Shown in pieces: positions 62,518-64,000 of a DNA stretch of 64,000 bases (the stretch's first letter is position 1; every line of letters begins with the position of its first letter). A program made the translations under genes and the position numbers. The notes under the pieces were generated by a model that was not told the DNA's origin, did not search any database, and saw only the letters and a program-made list of their open reading frames with translations. The DNA lies in the NCBI GenBank assembly GCA_001295865.1, contig LJHW01000009.1, positions 62,001 through 126,000 of the forward strand, read 5' to 3'. Source of the stretch: a beta proteobacterium AAP65. Its GTDB lineage: Bacteria; Pseudomonadota; Gammaproteobacteria; Burkholderiales; Burkholderiaceae_C.

Positions 62518-64000
62518 GTGCCCGGCACGCCCGCTGCCCCGAGCCCGCTGCCCGAGCCGGGCCTCGACGACGACCACCCCGTCTTCGGCTGGCGCCGCCA
62601 GGTGCTCGTGCTGGCGGCCGTGCTGGGCTGCCTGGCGGTGTTTGCGCTGGCTCGCTGGCTGGCGTCCACACCGCAGCTCGGCGGCCAATGGCAGGCCGGC
62701 GATGGTGGCCACCTCGAACTGCGCCTCGACCAGGAAAAGACGCTGCAGGTGGTAGCCATCGCGGCCCCGGGCCTCGCGCCGCAGCCTGTCGATGCGCTGC
62801 TGCTGCACCGCTGGCCGCGCTGGCAGGTGGCAGACGCGGCGCGCGAGCAACAGGTGCAGCAGCACGAAGCCCTGGCCGCGATGCTGTCGCGCCCGGGCGG
62901 CACGCTGCAGTTGATCGATGCCGGCGGCGGCATCACGGACGTTCCTGTCGCCCAACGCGGTTACGCGGGCCTCGGCTGGGCCTTCTGGCCGCTGGTCGGC
63001 CTGGCCTTGCTGCTGTACCTGTTTGCCGTGGTGCTGATGCTGGCCAAGCCGCAGCCGCGCAAGCTGCTCTTCCTGGTGATGGCGCTGTGCCAGGCCGGCA
63101 ACCTCGTCTTCATCGCCCTGGAAGGCGCCCACGGCCTGGGCCTGCCCGTGGGCGCGCTGGCCTGCGACCTGCCGGTGCGTGCCACGCTGGACATCGCCAG
63201 CAGCGCTGCGGCCGTGCACGCCTTCATCCTGCTCACCCACGCGGTGCGCTGGCCGGCCCTGCTGGCCTGGGCGCTGGTGCCGGCCTGGTGGGCCGCCGTG
63301 GCACTGGGCGATGGGCTGCCGCTGTGGTGGCTGGCGCAAGCCGCCTGCCTGGGCCTGGGGGCCTGGGCCGTGGCGGTGGCCCACCTCGGCCAGCGCCGCC
63401 AGCCCAACGCGCACGCCTTGGTGCTGCGGCGCCTGGCTGGAGCGGCCTGGCTGACGCTGGCGCTGGTGACGGTGGCGGTGGCCGGCGCGTCCGGCCCAGG
63501 CCAGGCCGGCGGCAGCGTGGCCGCAGCGGCGTCGGCCACGTGGTACCTCTTTGTCGCATCGCTGCTGCTGCTGACACCCTTTCTCGCGCGCCGCCGCCAG
63601 GTGCTGCGTGAGTTTTCGCTGCTGGCCGGCGTGAGCACCGTGGTCACCTCGCTCGACCTGCTCTTTGCAGCCGTGTTTTCGCTCAGCGATTTCGCCTCGC
63701 TCGCGGTGGCCGTTTTCATCGGCGTGGGCCTGTACGCCGCGGCGCGGCAGTGGGTGCTGCAGCACCTGGTGGGCACCAGCGTGCTGACCACCGAACGCAC
63801 CTTCGAGCACCTGTACCGCGCCGCGCGTGAACTGCAGGCGCAGCCGCGCAGCCACCCGCAGTTGCTGGCGCGGTTGATGCGCGAGCTCTTCGAGCCGCTG
63901 GAGGTGCAGGTGGTCGACCGCGTGCCGGTACGTGCGCGCCTGCTCGGCGGCGGCTCGGCCCTGGCGGTGCCGCTGCGGCCGGCCGACGACGACGCACCGG
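62518..64000 (+). CDS. Membrane sensor protein, probable histidine kinase (C-terminus beyond window)
   Basis: The gene starts at the GTG at 62518 and is open to the window end (494 codons seen). Residues about 29-48 form a first transmembrane helix, then an extracytoplasmic region of about 100 residues with DGGHLELRLDQEKTL and LHRWPRWQVADAARE. Next come seven or eight hydrophobic helices (about 153-420) in the style of 7TMR membrane sensors. The last visible part (VLTTERTFEHLYRAARELQAQ, then LMRELFEPLEVQVVDRV) looks like the start of a cytoplasmic sensor domain. No kinase residues are visible; the kinase role is inferred from its partner. Confidence 0.7.
   Translation, partial: MPGTPAAPSPLPEPGLDDDHPVFGWRRQVLVLAAVLGCLAVFALARWLASTPQLGGQWQAGDGGHLELRLDQEKTLQVVAIAAPGLAPQPVDALLLHRWPRWQVADAAREQQVQQHEALAAMLSRPGGTLQLIDAGGGITDVPVAQRGYAGLGWAFWPLVGLALLLYLFAVVLMLAKPQPRKLLFLVMALCQAGNLVFIALEGAHGLGLPVGALACDLPVRATLDIASSAAAVHAFILLTHAVRWPALLAWALVPAWWAAVALGDGLPLWWLAQAACLGLGAWAVAVAHLGQRRQPNAHALVLRRLAGAAWLTLALVTVAVAGASGPGQAGGSVAAAASATWYLFVASLLLLTPFLARRRQVLREFSLLAGVSTVVTSLDLLFAAVFSLSDFASLAVAVFIGVGLYAAARQWVLQHLVGTSVLTTERTFEHLYRAARELQAQPRSHPQLLARLMRELFEPLEVQVVDRVPVRARLLGGGSALAVPLRPADDDAP

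Overview
The window is a gene-dense, uniformly GC-rich stretch of bacterial chromosome. Its gene content and order point to a betaproteobacterium of the order Burkholderiales: a thrS-infC-rpmI-rplT-pheST block, a Liv-type ABC importer beside a fatty-acid operon, tctAB, and msrB-bolA-parvulin. The proteins look closest to the Rubrivivax/Leptothrix/Comamonadaceae side of that order, but the genus cannot be fixed from sequence alone. I saw no insertion sequence, prophage, CRISPR array, rRNA or tRNA.

Layout, left to right. 1-4950 (minus strand): translation operon thrS, infC, rpmI, rplT, pheS, pheT (pheT runs off the left edge). It is preceded by a 15-codon threonine-rich leader ORF and a terminator/antiterminator, which I read as a classical attenuator. 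5003-12036 (minus): patatin-like hydrolase, TonB-dependent receptor, Tex and a flavoprotein. 12131-13491 (plus): a secreted DUF1223 protein and a lone GAF protein. 13504-23547 (minus): a ten-gene acyl-CoA operon (FadB/J-like protein, thiolase, acyl-CoA dehydrogenase, small membrane protein, SDR, thioesterase, enoyl reductase, acetyltransferase, GST, SDR). 23662-28882 (minus): a liv operon with the binding-protein gene first, then a terminator, then livHMGF. 29078-30705 (plus): msrB, bolA and a periplasmic parvulin. 30844-44586: mostly minus-strand metabolic genes, including a GGT operon, tctAB, an orphan GspE/PilB ATPase, a spermidine-synthase-like protein, a deoxyinosine glycosylase and TatD; a DUF2007 gene and an EamA gene lie on plus. 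44727-48760 (plus): membrane serine protease, MoxR, DUF58, VWA. 48849-52366: rlhA converging on rhlE. 52667-55761 (plus): FIST protein and a PAS-GGDEF-EAL enzyme behind a possible sigma-28 promoter. 55904-64000 (plus): ettA, a large zinc metalloprotease lipoprotein, a quinone oxidoreductase, and a LuxR-type response regulator with a membrane sensor that runs off the right edge.

How the parts work together: the first block couples synthetase and initiation-factor supply to charged tRNA-Thr. The fad and liv operons sit back to back and share a similar 20-bp dyad upstream, suggesting common control of acyl-CoA catabolism and branched-chain or acyl substrate uptake. The FIST/GGDEF-EAL pair and the terminal two-component pair are the clearest signalling units. 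Most operons are tightly packed, with many 4-base stop/start overlaps and several TTG or GTG starts.
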